From: Pseudomonas sp. MM213
GTDB lineage: Bacteria > Pseudomonadota > Gammaproteobacteria > Pseudomonadales > Pseudomonadaceae
NCBI RefSeq assembly: GCF_020423045.1
Contig: NZ_CP081943.1
Coordinates: forward strand, 5,022,001 to 5,086,000
DNA: 64,000 nucleotides
Direction of reading: 5' to 3'
A model generated the notes under the pieces. The model was given only the letters and a program-made list of their open reading frames with translations. It was not told the origin of the DNA and did not search any database. The position numbers and the translations under genes were made by a program. This document shows positions 1 through 8,540 of the stretch, one piece after another. How positions within the stretch are numbered: position 1 is the first letter of the stretch; each line of letters starts with the position of its first letter.

Positions 1-209
1 GGTTGCAGTGGCTGGATGGCGAACATCGGTTTTTCAGTTCGGCGGGCACGGTGTTGGTGTTCAGTGTCGGCGAGGCGCTGGAATTGCAGGTCGGTAACAA
101 CACCCAGCAATTGGGTCGCCATGACTGCCTGCAACTCGACGGTAATAACGGCCTGCTGGAAGTCTCCAGTAAAGGCCCATGCTGTGTGGTCGAGCTGACT
201 GCACGCTGA
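1..209 (+). CDS. hutD: HutD family protein, C-terminal end (partial)
   Basis: Only the last ~69 codons are present; the frame is open through the left edge and stops at 207-209. The fragment has the short beta-strand-rich, cupin-like look of HutD tails, including a segment reading LVFSVGEALELQVG. Position supports the call: in fluorescent pseudomonads hutCD lies immediately upstream of hutU. HutD is reported to act as a governor that limits the upper level of hut expression; its biochemical role is not settled. Identification rests mainly on position, since the N-terminal half is outside the window. Confidence 0.72.
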   Translation, partial: LQWLDGEHRFFSSAGTVLVFSVGEALELQVGNNTQQLGRHDCLQLDGNNGLLEVSSKGPCCVVELTAR

Positions 210-220
210 TCCAAAATCCT

Positions 221-288
221 TTCGCGGGCAAGCCTCGCTCCTACAGTGGACCGCAGATCCCCTGTAGGAGCGAGGCTTGCCCGCGAAG
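221..288. repeat. REPIN (inverted REP pair)
   Basis: Two REP arms with core GAGCGAGGCTTGCCCGCGAA face each other across about 17 bases. Both arms are the same class, which folds as GCG(A)GGC-TT-GCCCGC with a bulged A. It sits just past the hutD stop and may also act as a weak 3' end stem for hutCD. Confidence 0.9.
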
Positions 289-327
289 CTTTTCGCTACT
301 TGAACGCGTTTCCCATCGCGCACCAAC

Positions 328-375
328 TTGTTACCGAACGCCCCAGCGTGGCGCAAAACCACGCTCAAGTAACAA
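328..375 (+). promoter_or_regulatory. Candidate enhancer (CbrB/NtrC-type UAS) for hutU
   Basis: Seven-base arms TTGTTAC (328-334) and GTAACAA (369-375) flank a second inverted repeat, AGCGTGG (345-351) and CCACGCT (359-365). The element lies about 125-170 bases upstream of the -12 box at 500, a normal distance for a sigma54 activator. TGTTAC/GTAACA halves resemble those I recall for CbrB sites, but the 34-base spacer is longer than usual. The rest of the 210-653 gap holds only the REPIN, the promoter and the operator listed separately. Confidence 0.4.
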
Positions 376-485
376 CAGTCCTCCCCTCCGCAAAATCCTC
401 CCGAAAAATTTCATCTTCTCCAAAACCCTTGATCCAGGGGGCTTCCAGCCTTCCAAAAACTTTTCTTGAACACCCATCAAACAAG

Positions 486-502
486 TTGGCCGCTTGATTG
501 CA
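486..502 (+). promoter_or_regulatory. sigma54 (-24/-12) promoter of the hutU operon
   Basis: The sequence TTGGC...TTGCA gives GG-N10-GC with exact -24/-12 spacing (GG at 488-489, GC at 500-501). The predicted start of transcription is near 513, leaving a leader of about 140 bases before the hutU GTG. The hutU operon of P. fluorescens SBW25 is known to need sigma54 with CbrAB and NtrBC, which agrees with this element. Confidence 0.7.
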
Positions 503-508
503 TATGCT

Positions 509-518
509 TGTATGTACA
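509..518. promoter_or_regulatory. HutC operator
   Basis: TGTATGTACA matches the published HutC consensus TGTA-N2-TACA and is extended to 6-base arms, CTTGTA/TACAAG (507-520). It covers the predicted transcription start of the sigma54 promoter at 486-502, so bound HutC would block open-complex formation; urocanate is the known inducer that releases HutC. Confidence 0.75.
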
Positions 519-653
519 AGTAAAGACGTATGCGTATGAGTCGATCGAGACTCTCCGCAGCGTCCACTGATTCGCTTGTGTCGCGTTGACGCGCACAGGC
601 TGGCTTACCCACCGCCAGGGTTGGTTTGAATTGATCGCTGAGGAGTCTTTTTC

Positions 654-2342
654 GTGACTGACAATACCCAGAAACCTACTAAGTTTCGTGACGTTGAAAT
701 CCGTGCCGCCCGCGGTAATAAGCTGACCGCCAAGAGCTGGCTGACCGAAGCGCCGCTGCGCATGCTGATGAACAACCTCGACCCGGAAGTCGCCGAGAAC
801 CCTAAAGAGCTGGTGGTTTACGGTGGTATCGGTCGTGCGGCGCGTAACTGGGAATGCTACGACAAAATTGTCGAAAGCCTGACCAACCTGAACGAAGACG
901 AGACCCTGCTGGTGCAATCCGGCAAGCCGGTCGGCGTGTTCAAGACCCACAGCAACGCTCCACGCGTACTGATTGCCAACTCCAACCTGGTGCCACACTG
1001 GGCGAGCTGGGAACACTTCAACGAACTCGACGCCAAAGGCCTGGCCATGTACGGCCAGATGACCGCCGGCAGCTGGATCTACATCGGTAGCCAGGGCATC
1101 GTTCAAGGCACCTACGAAACCTTCGTCGAAGCCGGTCGCCAACACTACAACGATGACCTCAAAGGTCGTTGGGTCCTGACCGCAGGCCTGGGCGGCATGG
1201 GCGGCGCTCAACCTCTGGCTGCAACCCTGGCCGGCGCTTGCTCGCTGAACATCGAATGCCAACAGGTCAGCATCGACTTCCGTTTGAACAGCCGCTACGT
1301 CGACGAGCAAGCCAAAGACCTCGACGACGCTCTGGCCCGCATCGAGAAATACACCAAGGAAGGCAAAGCGATTTCCATCGCCCTGCTGGGTAACGCTGCT
1401 GAAATCCTGCCGGAACTGGTCCGCCGCGGTGTGCGTCCGGACATGGTCACCGACCAGACCAGCGCCCACGACCCGCTCAACGGTTACCTGCCGGCCGGCT
1501 GGACCTGGGAAGAGTACCGCGCTCGTGCCAAGACCGAGCCTGCTGCCGTGGTGAAAGCCGCCAAGCAATCGATGGCCGTGCACGTTAAAGCGATGCTGGA
1601 TTTCCAGAAAATGGGCATCCCGACTTTCGACTACGGCAACAACATCCGTCAGATGGCCCAGGAAGAAGGCGTGGAAAACGCATTCGACTTCCCAGGCTTC
1701 GTACCAGCTTACATCCGTCCGCTGTTCTGCCGTGGTATCGGCCCGTTCCGTTGGGCTGCACTGTCGGGCAACGCCGAAGACATCTACAAAACCGACGCCA
1801 AGGTCAAAGAACTGATCCCGGACGACGCCCACCTGCACAACTGGCTGGACATGGCGCGCGAGCGCATCAGCTTCCAGGGTCTGCCGGCGCGTATCTGCTG
1901 GGTTGGCCTGGGCCTGCGCGCCAAGCTTGGCCTGGCGTTCAACGAAATGGTACGCAGCGGTGAATTGTCCGCGCCAATCGTGATCGGCCGCGACCACCTG
2001 GACTCCGGTTCGGTGTCGAGCCCGAACCGCGAAACCGAATCGATGCAAGACGGTTCCGATGCCGTGTCCGACTGGCCACTGCTCAACGCCCTGCTCAACA
2101 CCGCGAGCGGCGCGACCTGGGTTTCCCTGCATCACGGCGGCGGCGTCGGCATGGGCTTCTCCCAGCATTCCGGCATGGTGATTGTCTGCGACGGTACTGA
2201 CGAAGCGGCCGAGCGTATTGCCCGCGTTCTGCACAACGACCCGGCCACAGGCGTTATGCGTCACGCCGATGCGGGTTACCAGATCGCGATCGACTGCGCC
2301 AAGGAACAAGGGCTGAACCTGCCGATGATTACCGGTAAATAA
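654..2342 (+). CDS. hutU: Urocanate hydratase
   Basis: Cytosolic NAD+-dependent enzyme of 562 residues that converts urocanate to 4-imidazolone-5-propionate, step two of histidine breakdown. Family landmarks include the N-terminal [13 protein letters not shown] segment, the glycine-rich [16 protein letters not shown]-binding loop (about residues 178-190), and [15 protein letters not shown] near residues 494-508. The length is normal. The start is a GTG at 654 preceded by GAGGAG at 640-645. It is the first gene of the hutU-hutG unit, driven by the sigma54 promoter and HutC operator upstream. Confidence 0.97.
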   Translation: MTDNTQKPTKFRDVEIRAARGNKLTAKSWLTEAPLRMLMNNLDPEVAENPKELVVYGGIGRAARNWECYDKIVESLTNLNEDETLLVQSGKPVGVFKTHSNAPRVLIANSNLVPHWASWEHFNELDAKGLAMYGQMTAGSWIYIGSQGIVQGTYETFVEAGRQHYNDDLKGRWVLTAGLGGMGGAQPLAATLAGACSLNIECQQVSIDFRLNSRYVDEQAKDLDDALARIEKYTKEGKAISIALLGNAAEILPELVRRGVRPDMVTDQTSAHDPLNGYLPAGWTWEEYRARAKTEPAAVVKAAKQSMAVHVKAMLDFQKMGIPTFDYGNNIRQMAQEEGVENAFDFPGFVPAYIRPLFCRGIGPFRWAALSGNAEDIYKTDAKVKELIPDDAHLHNWLDMARERISFQGLPARICWVGLGLRAKLGLAFNEMVRSGELSAPIVIGRDHLDSGSVSSPNRETESMQDGSDAVSDWPLLNALLNTASGATWVSLHHGGGVGMGFSQHSGMVIVCDGTDEAAERIARVLHNDPATGVMRHADAGYQIAIDCAKEQGLNLPMITGK

Positions 2343-2367
2343 AACAGCCTTAGGCACTACGCAAAAC

Positions 2368-2461
2368 CTGTAGGAGCGAGGCTTGCCCGCGAAGGCGTCT
2401 TTACTGACCCACCGCGGTTCGCGGGCAAGTCGGATCGCCGCACCGCTCGCTCCTACAGGGG
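2368..2461. repeat. Chimeric REPIN between hutU and the NCS1 permease gene
   Basis: The left arm is the common GAGCGAGGCTTGCCCGCGAA class. The right arm carries a long-loop variant in which about 15 extra bases (CGGATCGCCGCACCG) separate the two halves. The same long-loop type occurs in both arms of the REPIN at 49846-49970. Confidence 0.85.
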
Positions 2462-2476
2462 GATATACCAACCCGG

Positions 2477-2484
2477 AAGAACAA
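2477..2484 (+). promoter_or_regulatory. Candidate Crc/Hfq binding motif (AANAANAA)
   Basis: AAGAACAA matches the A-rich catabolite activity motif bound by Hfq with Crc. It ends 17 bases before the ATG at 2502, overlapping the translation initiation region, so it could place urocanate uptake under carbon catabolite repression. A short motif; chance matches are possible. Confidence 0.35.
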
Positions 2485-2501
2485 TCCACAGAGGTTGAAT
2501 C

Positions 2502-3971
2502 ATGGCTGTTAACAACGATCGTGCAGGCAGCAAACCGTTGATCGAGAAACGTTCGATCGACTACATCCCGGAAGCGGAAAGACACGGTCGTCTGTTCAGC
2601 CAGTTCACGCTGTGGATGGGTGCCAACCTGCAAATCACCGCGATTGTCACCGGGGCCCTGGCCGTGGTGCTGGGCGGTGACGTGTTCTGGTCGTTGATCG
2701 GTCTGTTGATCGGTCAACTGCTCGGCGGCGGGGTGATGGCGCTGCACGCTGCGCAAGGGCCCAAGCTTGGCCTGCCGCAGATGATCTCCAGCCGTGTGCA
2801 GTTTGGCGTTTATGGCGCGGCGATCCCGATCGTGCTGGTGTGCCTGATGTACCTGGGCTTCACCGCAACGGGTACCGTGCTGTCCGGCCAGGCGCTGGGC
2901 CAGTTGTTTGGCGTCAGTGACACCGTCGGTATCCTCATCTTCGCCAGTGTCATCGTGCTGGTCACGGTGCTGGGGTATCGGGTGATCCACTGGATTGGCC
3001 GTATTGCCAGCGTCATTGGTGTGATTGCCTTCGTTTACCTGTTCAGCCGTTTGATGAGCCAGACTGACGTTGGCGCACTCCTGCAAATCCGCCACTTCAG
3101 CTGGAGCAGCTTCCTGCTGGCGGTGTCGCTCGCGGCGTCCTGGCAGATCGCCTTTGGTCCTTACGTGGCTGACTATTCACGCTACTTGCCGAGCAAGACT
3201 TCCTCGGTGAAAACCTTTTTCGCCGCGGGTGCAGGTTCGGTCATTGGCGCGCAGGTGGCGATGATCCTCGGCGTGTTTGCCGCCGCTTCGGCCAATGGGC
3301 AATTCGCCGGTCACGAAGTGGCCTACATCGTGGGTCTGGGTGGTACCGGTGCCACCGCTGCGCTGCTGTACTTCAGCATCGCGTTCGGCAAGGTCACCAT
3401 CTCCACGCTGAACTCCTACGGCAGCTTCATGTGCATCGCGACCATCATCAGCGGTTTCCGTGGTGACCTGAAAGTAACGCGCTTGCAGCGTCTGCTGTTT
3501 GTGCTGGTCATCGTGGGTGCGGCGACCCTGATGGCGTTGCTCGGCCAGCACTCGTTCCTCGGTGCGTTCAAGTCCTTCATCCTGTTCTTGCTGGCGTTCT
3601 TTACCCCATGGAGCGCGATCAACCTGGTGGACTACTACTGCATCACCCGCGAGCGCTATGACGTGCCGGCGCTGTCCGATCCGAACGGTCGTTACGGTCG
3701 TTGGAACGTTCTGGGTATCAGCGTCTATGTTTTCGGTGTGCTGGTGCAGCTGCCGTTCATCTCCAGCAAGTTCTATACAGGTCCGCTGGTGGCCGCTCTG
3801 GGTGATGTGGATATCTCCTGGATCATCGGCCTGGTGGTTCCCGCCGCCCTGTATTACGTGTGTGCAAAAAAATGGCACGGCACAGTGCCCGATCAACTGA
3901 TCCTGCCGGTCGAGCGGGACGTTATTACCGAACAAAAGCTGAATGTCGGTCGCGCTGCGGCGCAGGCCTGA
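2502..3971 (+). CDS. hutTu: NCS1 family permease, probable urocanate transporter (HutTu type)
   Basis: Inner-membrane protein of 489 residues with about twelve hydrophobic segments. It begins with the NCS1 (cytosine/purine/allantoin permease) signature region EKRSIDYIPEAERHG followed by LFSQFTLWMGANLQ. Its place directly after hutU matches the SBW25 gene reported as the urocanate transporter hutTu, so urocanate is the likely substrate; this is inference from position and family. The start is ATG 2502 with AGAGG upstream. Confidence 0.82.
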   Translation: MAVNNDRAGSKPLIEKRSIDYIPEAERHGRLFSQFTLWMGANLQITAIVTGALAVVLGGDVFWSLIGLLIGQLLGGGVMALHAAQGPKLGLPQMISSRVQFGVYGAAIPIVLVCLMYLGFTATGTVLSGQALGQLFGVSDTVGILIFASVIVLVTVLGYRVIHWIGRIASVIGVIAFVYLFSRLMSQTDVGALLQIRHFSWSSFLLAVSLAASWQIAFGPYVADYSRYLPSKTSSVKTFFAAGAGSVIGAQVAMILGVFAAASANGQFAGHEVAYIVGLGGTGATAALLYFSIAFGKVTISTLNSYGSFMCIATIISGFRGDLKVTRLQRLLFVLVIVGAATLMALLGQHSFLGAFKSFILFLLAFFTPWSAINLVDYYCITRERYDVPALSDPNGRYGRWNVLGISVYVFGVLVQLPFISSKFYTGPLVAALGDVDISWIIGLVVPAALYYVCAKKWHGTVPDQLILPVERDVITEQKLNVGRAAAQA

Positions 3972-4040
3972 TTGGACGTGGACAGGGCTGGATGCCTCTT
4001 GACTGCCGTAAGCCAATTCATGATTAGGAGCGTCACAACA

Positions 4041-5009
4041 ATGAAATCGAACAAGACCCTGCTGACCACATTGCTTTCCATGGGCCTGCTGGCCAGCGCC
4101 GGCGCCACTCAGGCAGCCGGTTGGTGCGAATCGGGCAAACCGGTGAAATTCGCCGGCCTGAACTGGGAAAGCGCCATGCTCCTGACCGACGTGCTGCAAG
4201 TCGTGCTGGAGAAAGGCTACGACTGCAAGACCGACAGCCTGCCGGGCAACTCCATCACCATGGAAAACGCCCTGAGCAGCAACGACATTCAAGTGTTTGC
4301 CGAAGAATGGGTCGGCCGCAGCGAAGTCTGGAACAAGGCCGAGAAGGCCGGCAAAGTCGTCGGTGTCGGTGCGCCAGTCGTGGGCGCAGTCGAAGGCTGG
4401 TACGTGCCGCGCTACGTGATCGAAGGCGACGCCAAGCGCAAACTGGAAGCCAAGGCGCCGGACCTGAAAAACATTGCTGACCTGGGCAAGTATGCCGCCG
4501 TGTTCAAGGACGCCGAAGAGCCCGCCAAGGGCCGCTTCTACAACTGCCCGGCGGGCTGGACCTGTGAGCTGGACAACAGCGAAATGCTGAAAAGCTACGG
4601 CCTGGAAAGCAGCTACACCAACTTCCGTCCGGGCACCGGCCCGGCACTGGATGCCGCAGTGCTGTCGAGCTACAAGCGTGGCGAGCCGATCCTGTTCTAC
4701 TACTGGTCGCCAACGCCGCTGATGGGCCAGGTTGACCTGGTGAAACTCGAAGAGAAGCCGGGCGTGGACAAGCGCGTGACCATCAAGGTCGGCCTGTCCA
4801 AGACCTTCCATGAGCAAGCCCCGGAACTGGTGGCCGTGCTGGAAAAGGTCAACCTGCCGATCGACCTGCTGAACCAGAACCTCGGGCGTATGGCCAAAGA
4901 GCGGATCGAGTCGCCAAAACTGGCCAAGATCTTCTTGAAGGAACATCCTGAAGTCTGGCACGCATGGGTGAGCGAAGACGCAGCCAAAAAGATCGACGCG
5001 GCCTTGTAG
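4041..5009 (+). CDS. hutX: Hut ABC transporter, periplasmic substrate-binding protein
   Basis: OpuAC-type binding protein of 322 residues with a clear signal peptide (MKSNKTLLTTLLSMGLLASAGATQA, cleaved near residue 25). Aromatic motifs GLNWESA and FYYWSPTPLMG line the ligand site in this family. It feeds the HutWV membrane complex. In Sinorhizobium meliloti HutXWV takes up histidine, and its place here suggests histidine or a related compound. ATG 4041 is chosen over upstream starts because TAGGAG (4024-4029) precedes it and the signal peptide then starts correctly. Confidence 0.88.
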   Translation: MKSNKTLLTTLLSMGLLASAGATQAAGWCESGKPVKFAGLNWESAMLLTDVLQVVLEKGYDCKTDSLPGNSITMENALSSNDIQVFAEEWVGRSEVWNKAEKAGKVVGVGAPVVGAVEGWYVPRYVIEGDAKRKLEAKAPDLKNIADLGKYAAVFKDAEEPAKGRFYNCPAGWTCELDNSEMLKSYGLESSYTNFRPGTGPALDAAVLSSYKRGEPILFYYWSPTPLMGQVDLVKLEEKPGVDKRVTIKVGLSKTFHEQAPELVAVLEKVNLPIDLLNQNLGRMAKERIESPKLAKIFLKEHPEVWHAWVSEDAAKKIDAAL

Positions 5010-5019
5010 GTTGAGCTTC

Positions 5020-5045
5020 TCCGACTGCCGTCAGCGGCAGTCGGA
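5020..5045 (+). promoter_or_regulatory. Intercistronic stem-loop between hutX and hutW
   Basis: Perfect 10-base arms TCCGACTGCC and GGCAGTCGGA enclose a 6-base loop. There is no U-run, so it is not a complete intrinsic terminator. At a binding-protein/permease junction such hairpins commonly protect the upstream message from 3' exonucleases and give more binding protein than permease. Confidence 0.75.
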
Positions 5046-5079
5046 TGCTTGATCGCAACCCCTTGATTGAGAGTCTCTT

Positions 5080-5931
5080 ATGTTTCCCGAAAGCTTTACC
5101 TTTTCCATCGCCGACTGGGTCAACGGTTGGGTCGATTCGCTGGTCACCAACTACGGCGATGTGTTCCGCAGCATCTCCGACACCCTGTTGTGGGCCATCG
5201 TCAATCTTGAAGGGCTGCTGCGTGCGGCGCCCTGGTGGCTGATGCTGGCGATCGTGGCGGGCGTTGCCTGGCACGCGACCCGCAAGGTCGTGACCACCTC
5301 CGTGATCGTCGGTTTGCTGTTCCTGGTGGGCGCGGTCGGCCTCTGGGACAAGCTGATGCAGACCCTCGCGCTGATGATGGTCGCGACGGTCATTTCGGTG
5401 CTGATCGGCATTCCGCTGGGCATTCTCTCGGCACGCAGCAATCGCCTGCGTTCGGTGCTGATGCCGTTGCTGGACATCATGCAGACCATGCCGAGCTTCG
5501 TGTACCTGATCCCGGTGCTGATGCTGTTTGGCCTGGGCAAGGTCCCGGCGATTTTCGCCACCGTGATCTACGCCGCGCCGCCGCTGATCCGCCTGACTGA
5601 TCTGGGCATCCGCCAGGTCGACGGTGAAGTGATGGAAGCGATCAACGCCTTCGGTGCCAACCGCTGGCAGCAACTGTTTGGCGTGCAATTGCCGCTGGCC
5701 CTGCCGAGCATCATGGCCGGGATCAACCAGACCACCATGATGGCCCTGTCGATGGTGGTGATTGCCTCGATGATCGGTGCCCGTGGCCTGGGTGAAGATG
5801 TGTTGGTGGGGATTCAGACCCTCAACGTCGGACGCGGCCTTGAAGCCGGTCTGGCGATCGTGATTCTGGCAGTGGTGATCGACCGCATTACACAGGCGTA
5901 CGGTCGTGCACGGCATGAGGTGAGCAAATGA
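5080..5931 (+). CDS. hutW: Hut ABC transporter, permease
   Basis: Permease of 283 residues related to ProW/OpuAB. Several hydrophobic segments follow an amphipathic N-terminus. The EAA-type cytoplasmic loop lies around EVMEAINAFGANRWQQLFGVQLPLALPSIMAGI (described by its ends only: EVMEAINAFG to LPSIMAGI). It would pair with HutV as the membrane channel. Its ATGA stop/start overlap with hutV (5928-5931) indicates translational coupling. Confidence 0.9.
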   Translation: MFPESFTFSIADWVNGWVDSLVTNYGDVFRSISDTLLWAIVNLEGLLRAAPWWLMLAIVAGVAWHATRKVVTTSVIVGLLFLVGAVGLWDKLMQTLALMMVATVISVLIGIPLGILSARSNRLRSVLMPLLDIMQTMPSFVYLIPVLMLFGLGKVPAIFATVIYAAPPLIRLTDLGIRQVDGEVMEAINAFGANRWQQLFGVQLPLALPSIMAGINQTTMMALSMVVIASMIGARGLGEDVLVGIQTLNVGRGLEAGLAIVILAVVIDRITQAYGRARHEVSK

Positions 5932-6758
5932 GCAACGCAGCCATCAGCAAGATCGAAGTCAAAAACGTCTTCAAGATTTTCGGTAACCGTTCCAAGGAAG
6001 CGCTGGGCATGATCGGCCAGGGCAAGACCAAGGATCAGGTGCTGGCCGAAACCGGCTGCGTGGTCGGTGTGAACGACCTGTCGTTGAGCATCGGCAGCGG
6101 CGAGATCTTCGTGATCATGGGCCTGTCCGGTTCCGGTAAATCGACCCTGGTGCGCCACTTCAACCGCCTGATCGACCCGACCAGCGGCGCGATCCTGGTG
6201 GATGGCGTGGACATCCTGCAGTACGACATGGAAGCCCTGCGCGAATTTCGTCGTCGCAAGATCAGCATGGTGTTCCAGAGCTTCGGCCTGTTGCCGCACA
6301 AGACCGTGGTGGACAACGTCGCCTACGGCCTGAAAGTGCGCGGCGAGAGCAAGCAGATGTGCACCGAACGCGCGCTGCACTGGATCAACACCGTGGGCCT
6401 CAAGGGCTACGAAAACAAATACCCGCATCAGCTCTCGGGCGGCATGCGTCAGCGTGTGGGCCTGGCACGTGCGTTGGCGGCGGACACCGACATCATCCTG
6501 ATGGACGAAGCCTTCAGTGCGCTCGATCCGCTGATTCGCGCCGAGATGCAGGACCAGTTGCTGGAGCTGCAAAAGACCCTGCACAAGACCATCGTCTTCA
6601 TCACCCACGACCTCGACGAGGCCGTGCGCATCGGCAACCGCATCGCGATCCTCAAGGATGGCCGCCTGATTCAGGTCGGCACCCCGCGAGAGATCCTGCA
6701 TTCGCCGGCGGATGAGTATGTCGACCGGTTCGTACAGCGGCGGGCGGCGGTGGTTTAA
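5928..6758 (+). CDS. hutV: Hut ABC transporter, ATP-binding protein
   Basis: ATPase of 276 residues. Walker A is GLSGSGKST, the ABC signature LSGGMRQRV, Walker B DIILMDEAFSALDP, and the switch histidine lies in FITHDLDEA. It resembles ProV/OpuAA but ends without the C-terminal CBS domains of osmoregulatory members, which fits a catabolic rather than osmotic role. Start overlaps the hutW stop by four bases. Confidence 0.92.
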   Translation: MSNAAISKIEVKNVFKIFGNRSKEALGMIGQGKTKDQVLAETGCVVGVNDLSLSIGSGEIFVIMGLSGSGKSTLVRHFNRLIDPTSGAILVDGVDILQYDMEALREFRRRKISMVFQSFGLLPHKTVVDNVAYGLKVRGESKQMCTERALHWINTVGLKGYENKYPHQLSGGMRQRVGLARALAADTDIILMDEAFSALDPLIRAEMQDQLLELQKTLHKTIVFITHDLDEAVRIGNRIAILKDGRLIQVGTPREILHSPADEYVDRFVQRRAAVV

Positions 6759-6784
6759 AGGTTTGCGGCGTTTGTGCCGGCCCC

Positions 6785-6836
6785 ATCGCGAGCAGGCTCG
6801 CTCCCACACCTGTAGGAGCGAGGCTTGCCCGCGAAG
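6785..6836. repeat. REP pair of mixed classes between hutV and hutH1
   Basis: A GCGAGC-class arm (inverted) abuts a GAGCGAGGCTTGCCCGCGAA arm with almost no spacer. The two arms belong to different REP classes, unlike most pairs in the window. Confidence 0.8.
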
Positions 6837-6885
6837 GCGGCGGTAGAGCTGCATCAATATTCAGGATGTACGGTTGAGGTTAATG

Positions 6886-8409
6886 ATGTCCCAGGCTGAA
6901 AAAATCGTTATCGCCGATGCCCCGTTGCGTTGGCAGGATGTGGTCGCGGTAGCCCGTCACGGCGCACAACTCGAGCTGTCGGCCCAGACCTGGGCACGCA
7001 TCGACAATGCCCAGGCGATCGTCCAGCGCATCGTCGCCAGCGGCGAACGCGCCTATGGCGTCAACACCGGCCTGGGCGCGCTTTGCAACGTATCGCTCAA
7101 AGACGAACAGCTCAGCCAACTGTCGCGCAACACCTTGCTCAGCCATGCCTGTGGCGTCGGCGCACCACTGGCCGACGAGCAGACCCGCGCGATCATGTGC
7201 GCAGCGATCCGCAACTACTCCCAGGGCAAATCCGGCATTCATCGGCAAGTGGTCGAAGCCTTACTGGCGCTGCTCAATCGGGGCATCACCCCGCAAGTGC
7301 CGTCCCAGGGTTCGGTCGGTTACCTGACCCACATGGCACACATCGGCATCGCACTGCTGGGTGTCGGCAATGTCAGCTATCGCGGGCAGATTGTTTCCGC
7401 TCAACAGGCGCTGGCTGAAGAAGGCCTGCAACCGGTTCAACTCGGTGCCAAGGACGGTTTGTGCCTGGTCAACGGCACGCCGTGCATGAGTGGCCTCAGC
7501 TGCCTGGCGATTGCCGATGCGACGCGCCTGCTGCAGTGGGCCGACGTAATCAGTGCCATGAGCTTCGAAGCCCAGCGCGGTCAGATCGCGGCGTTCGACG
7601 CCGAGATCATCGCACTCAAACCGCATCCGGGCATGCAACAGGTCGGGATCAACCTGCGGGCGCTGCTTGATGGCAGCGAAGTGATTGCCAGCAGCAAAGG
7701 CATTCGTACGCAGGATGCGCTGAGCATCCGGTCGATCCCGCAAGTCCATGGCGCCGCTCGCGATCAGCTCGATCACGCGATCAAGCAAGTCGAAACAGAA
7801 CTCAACGGCTGCACGGACAACCCGTTGCTGCTGGGCACGCCGGATGACTTCCGCGTCATGTCCCAAGCCAACCCACATGGCCAGTCGGTCGCGTTGGCGG
7901 CGGATTTGCTGGCGATTGCCATGGCCGAAATCGGCTCCATCGCCGAACGACGTCTGGACCGTTTGATCAACCCGCACGTCAGCGGTTTGCCGGCGTTCCT
8001 GGTGGCCAATCCGGGGGTGAACTCCGGGATGATGATCGTGCAATACGTCGCCGCTTCGCTGTGTGCGGAAAACCGCCAGTTGGCGCAACCGGCGGTGCTC
8101 GACAACTACGTCACTTCCGGCTTGCAGGAAGACCACCTGAGCATGGGCACCAACGCCGCGCTGAAGCTGCATCGCGCGCTGGAAAACTGCACGCAGATCC
8201 TCGCCATCGAGTACCTGCTGGCGGCCCAGGCTTTTGAGTTCCTCAAAGAGCAACGCTTCGGCGCCGGCACCGATGCGGCGTGGCGTCTGCTGCGAGAGCG
8301 TGTTCCGGCCTACGACCAGGATCGCTGGCTGGCACCGGACATCGCCGCCGCTGCCGGCGTATTGAAAGACTCGAATTTGCTGCACAAGGCTTTACCGAAT
8401 CTGAACTGA
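6886..8409 (+). CDS. hutH1: HutH paralogue lacking the MIO tripeptide (probably inactive as a histidase)
   Basis: Intact 507-residue member of the aromatic amino acid lyase family. It keeps [26 protein letters not shown] and LQEDHLSMG. Where histidases read [15 protein letters not shown], this protein reads [12 protein letters not shown] (residues 142-153): the Ala-Ser-Gly that cyclises into the MIO prosthetic group is absent by a net three-residue deletion. The active-site Tyr and Phe of HutH2 (in YSLRCQPQ and GGNFHAE) are also replaced ([15 protein letters not shown]). MIO-dependent deamination therefore cannot occur. SBW25 is also reported to carry one nonfunctional hutH. The long intact frame argues for a retained, different role. 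ATG 6886 is chosen for its spacing from GAGG at 6876-6879. Confidence 0.9.
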   Translation: MSQAEKIVIADAPLRWQDVVAVARHGAQLELSAQTWARIDNAQAIVQRIVASGERAYGVNTGLGALCNVSLKDEQLSQLSRNTLLSHACGVGAPLADEQTRAIMCAAIRNYSQGKSGIHRQVVEALLALLNRGITPQVPSQGSVGYLTHMAHIGIALLGVGNVSYRGQIVSAQQALAEEGLQPVQLGAKDGLCLVNGTPCMSGLSCLAIADATRLLQWADVISAMSFEAQRGQIAAFDAEIIALKPHPGMQQVGINLRALLDGSEVIASSKGIRTQDALSIRSIPQVHGAARDQLDHAIKQVETELNGCTDNPLLLGTPDDFRVMSQANPHGQSVALAADLLAIAMAEIGSIAERRLDRLINPHVSGLPAFLVANPGVNSGMMIVQYVAASLCAENRQLAQPAVLDNYVTSGLQEDHLSMGTNAALKLHRALENCTQILAIEYLLAAQAFEFLKEQRFGAGTDAAWRLLRERVPAYDQDRWLAPDIAAAAGVLKDSNLLHKALPNLN

Positions 8410-8510
8410 TTTCCACACAACACCAACGTGCCAAGGCGCGGCTCCCAAAAAGCGAGTCGCGACGGACAACGGATATCTCCGGAGCGTCTGGTGAGTCTTC
8501 TTCGTTTATG

Positions 8511-8518
8511 AAGAATAA
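8511..8518 (+). promoter_or_regulatory. Candidate Crc/Hfq binding motif upstream of hutH2
   Basis: AAGAATAA fits AANAANAA and lies 22 bases before the hutH2 ATG, just upstream of the AGGAG ribosome binding site at 8529-8533. This suggests translational catabolite repression of the active histidase. The rest of the 8410-8540 gap shows no gene. Confidence 0.35.
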
Positions 8519-8540
8519 AAACTCTCAAAAGGAGCACAAA

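Noticed and set aside
477..3095. Very long open frame on the minus strand opposite hutU and the permease gene
   Set aside because: It is a mirror of the GC-rich codon pattern of the + strand genes; product is His/Gln/Arg-rich with no domain, and hutU is certain.
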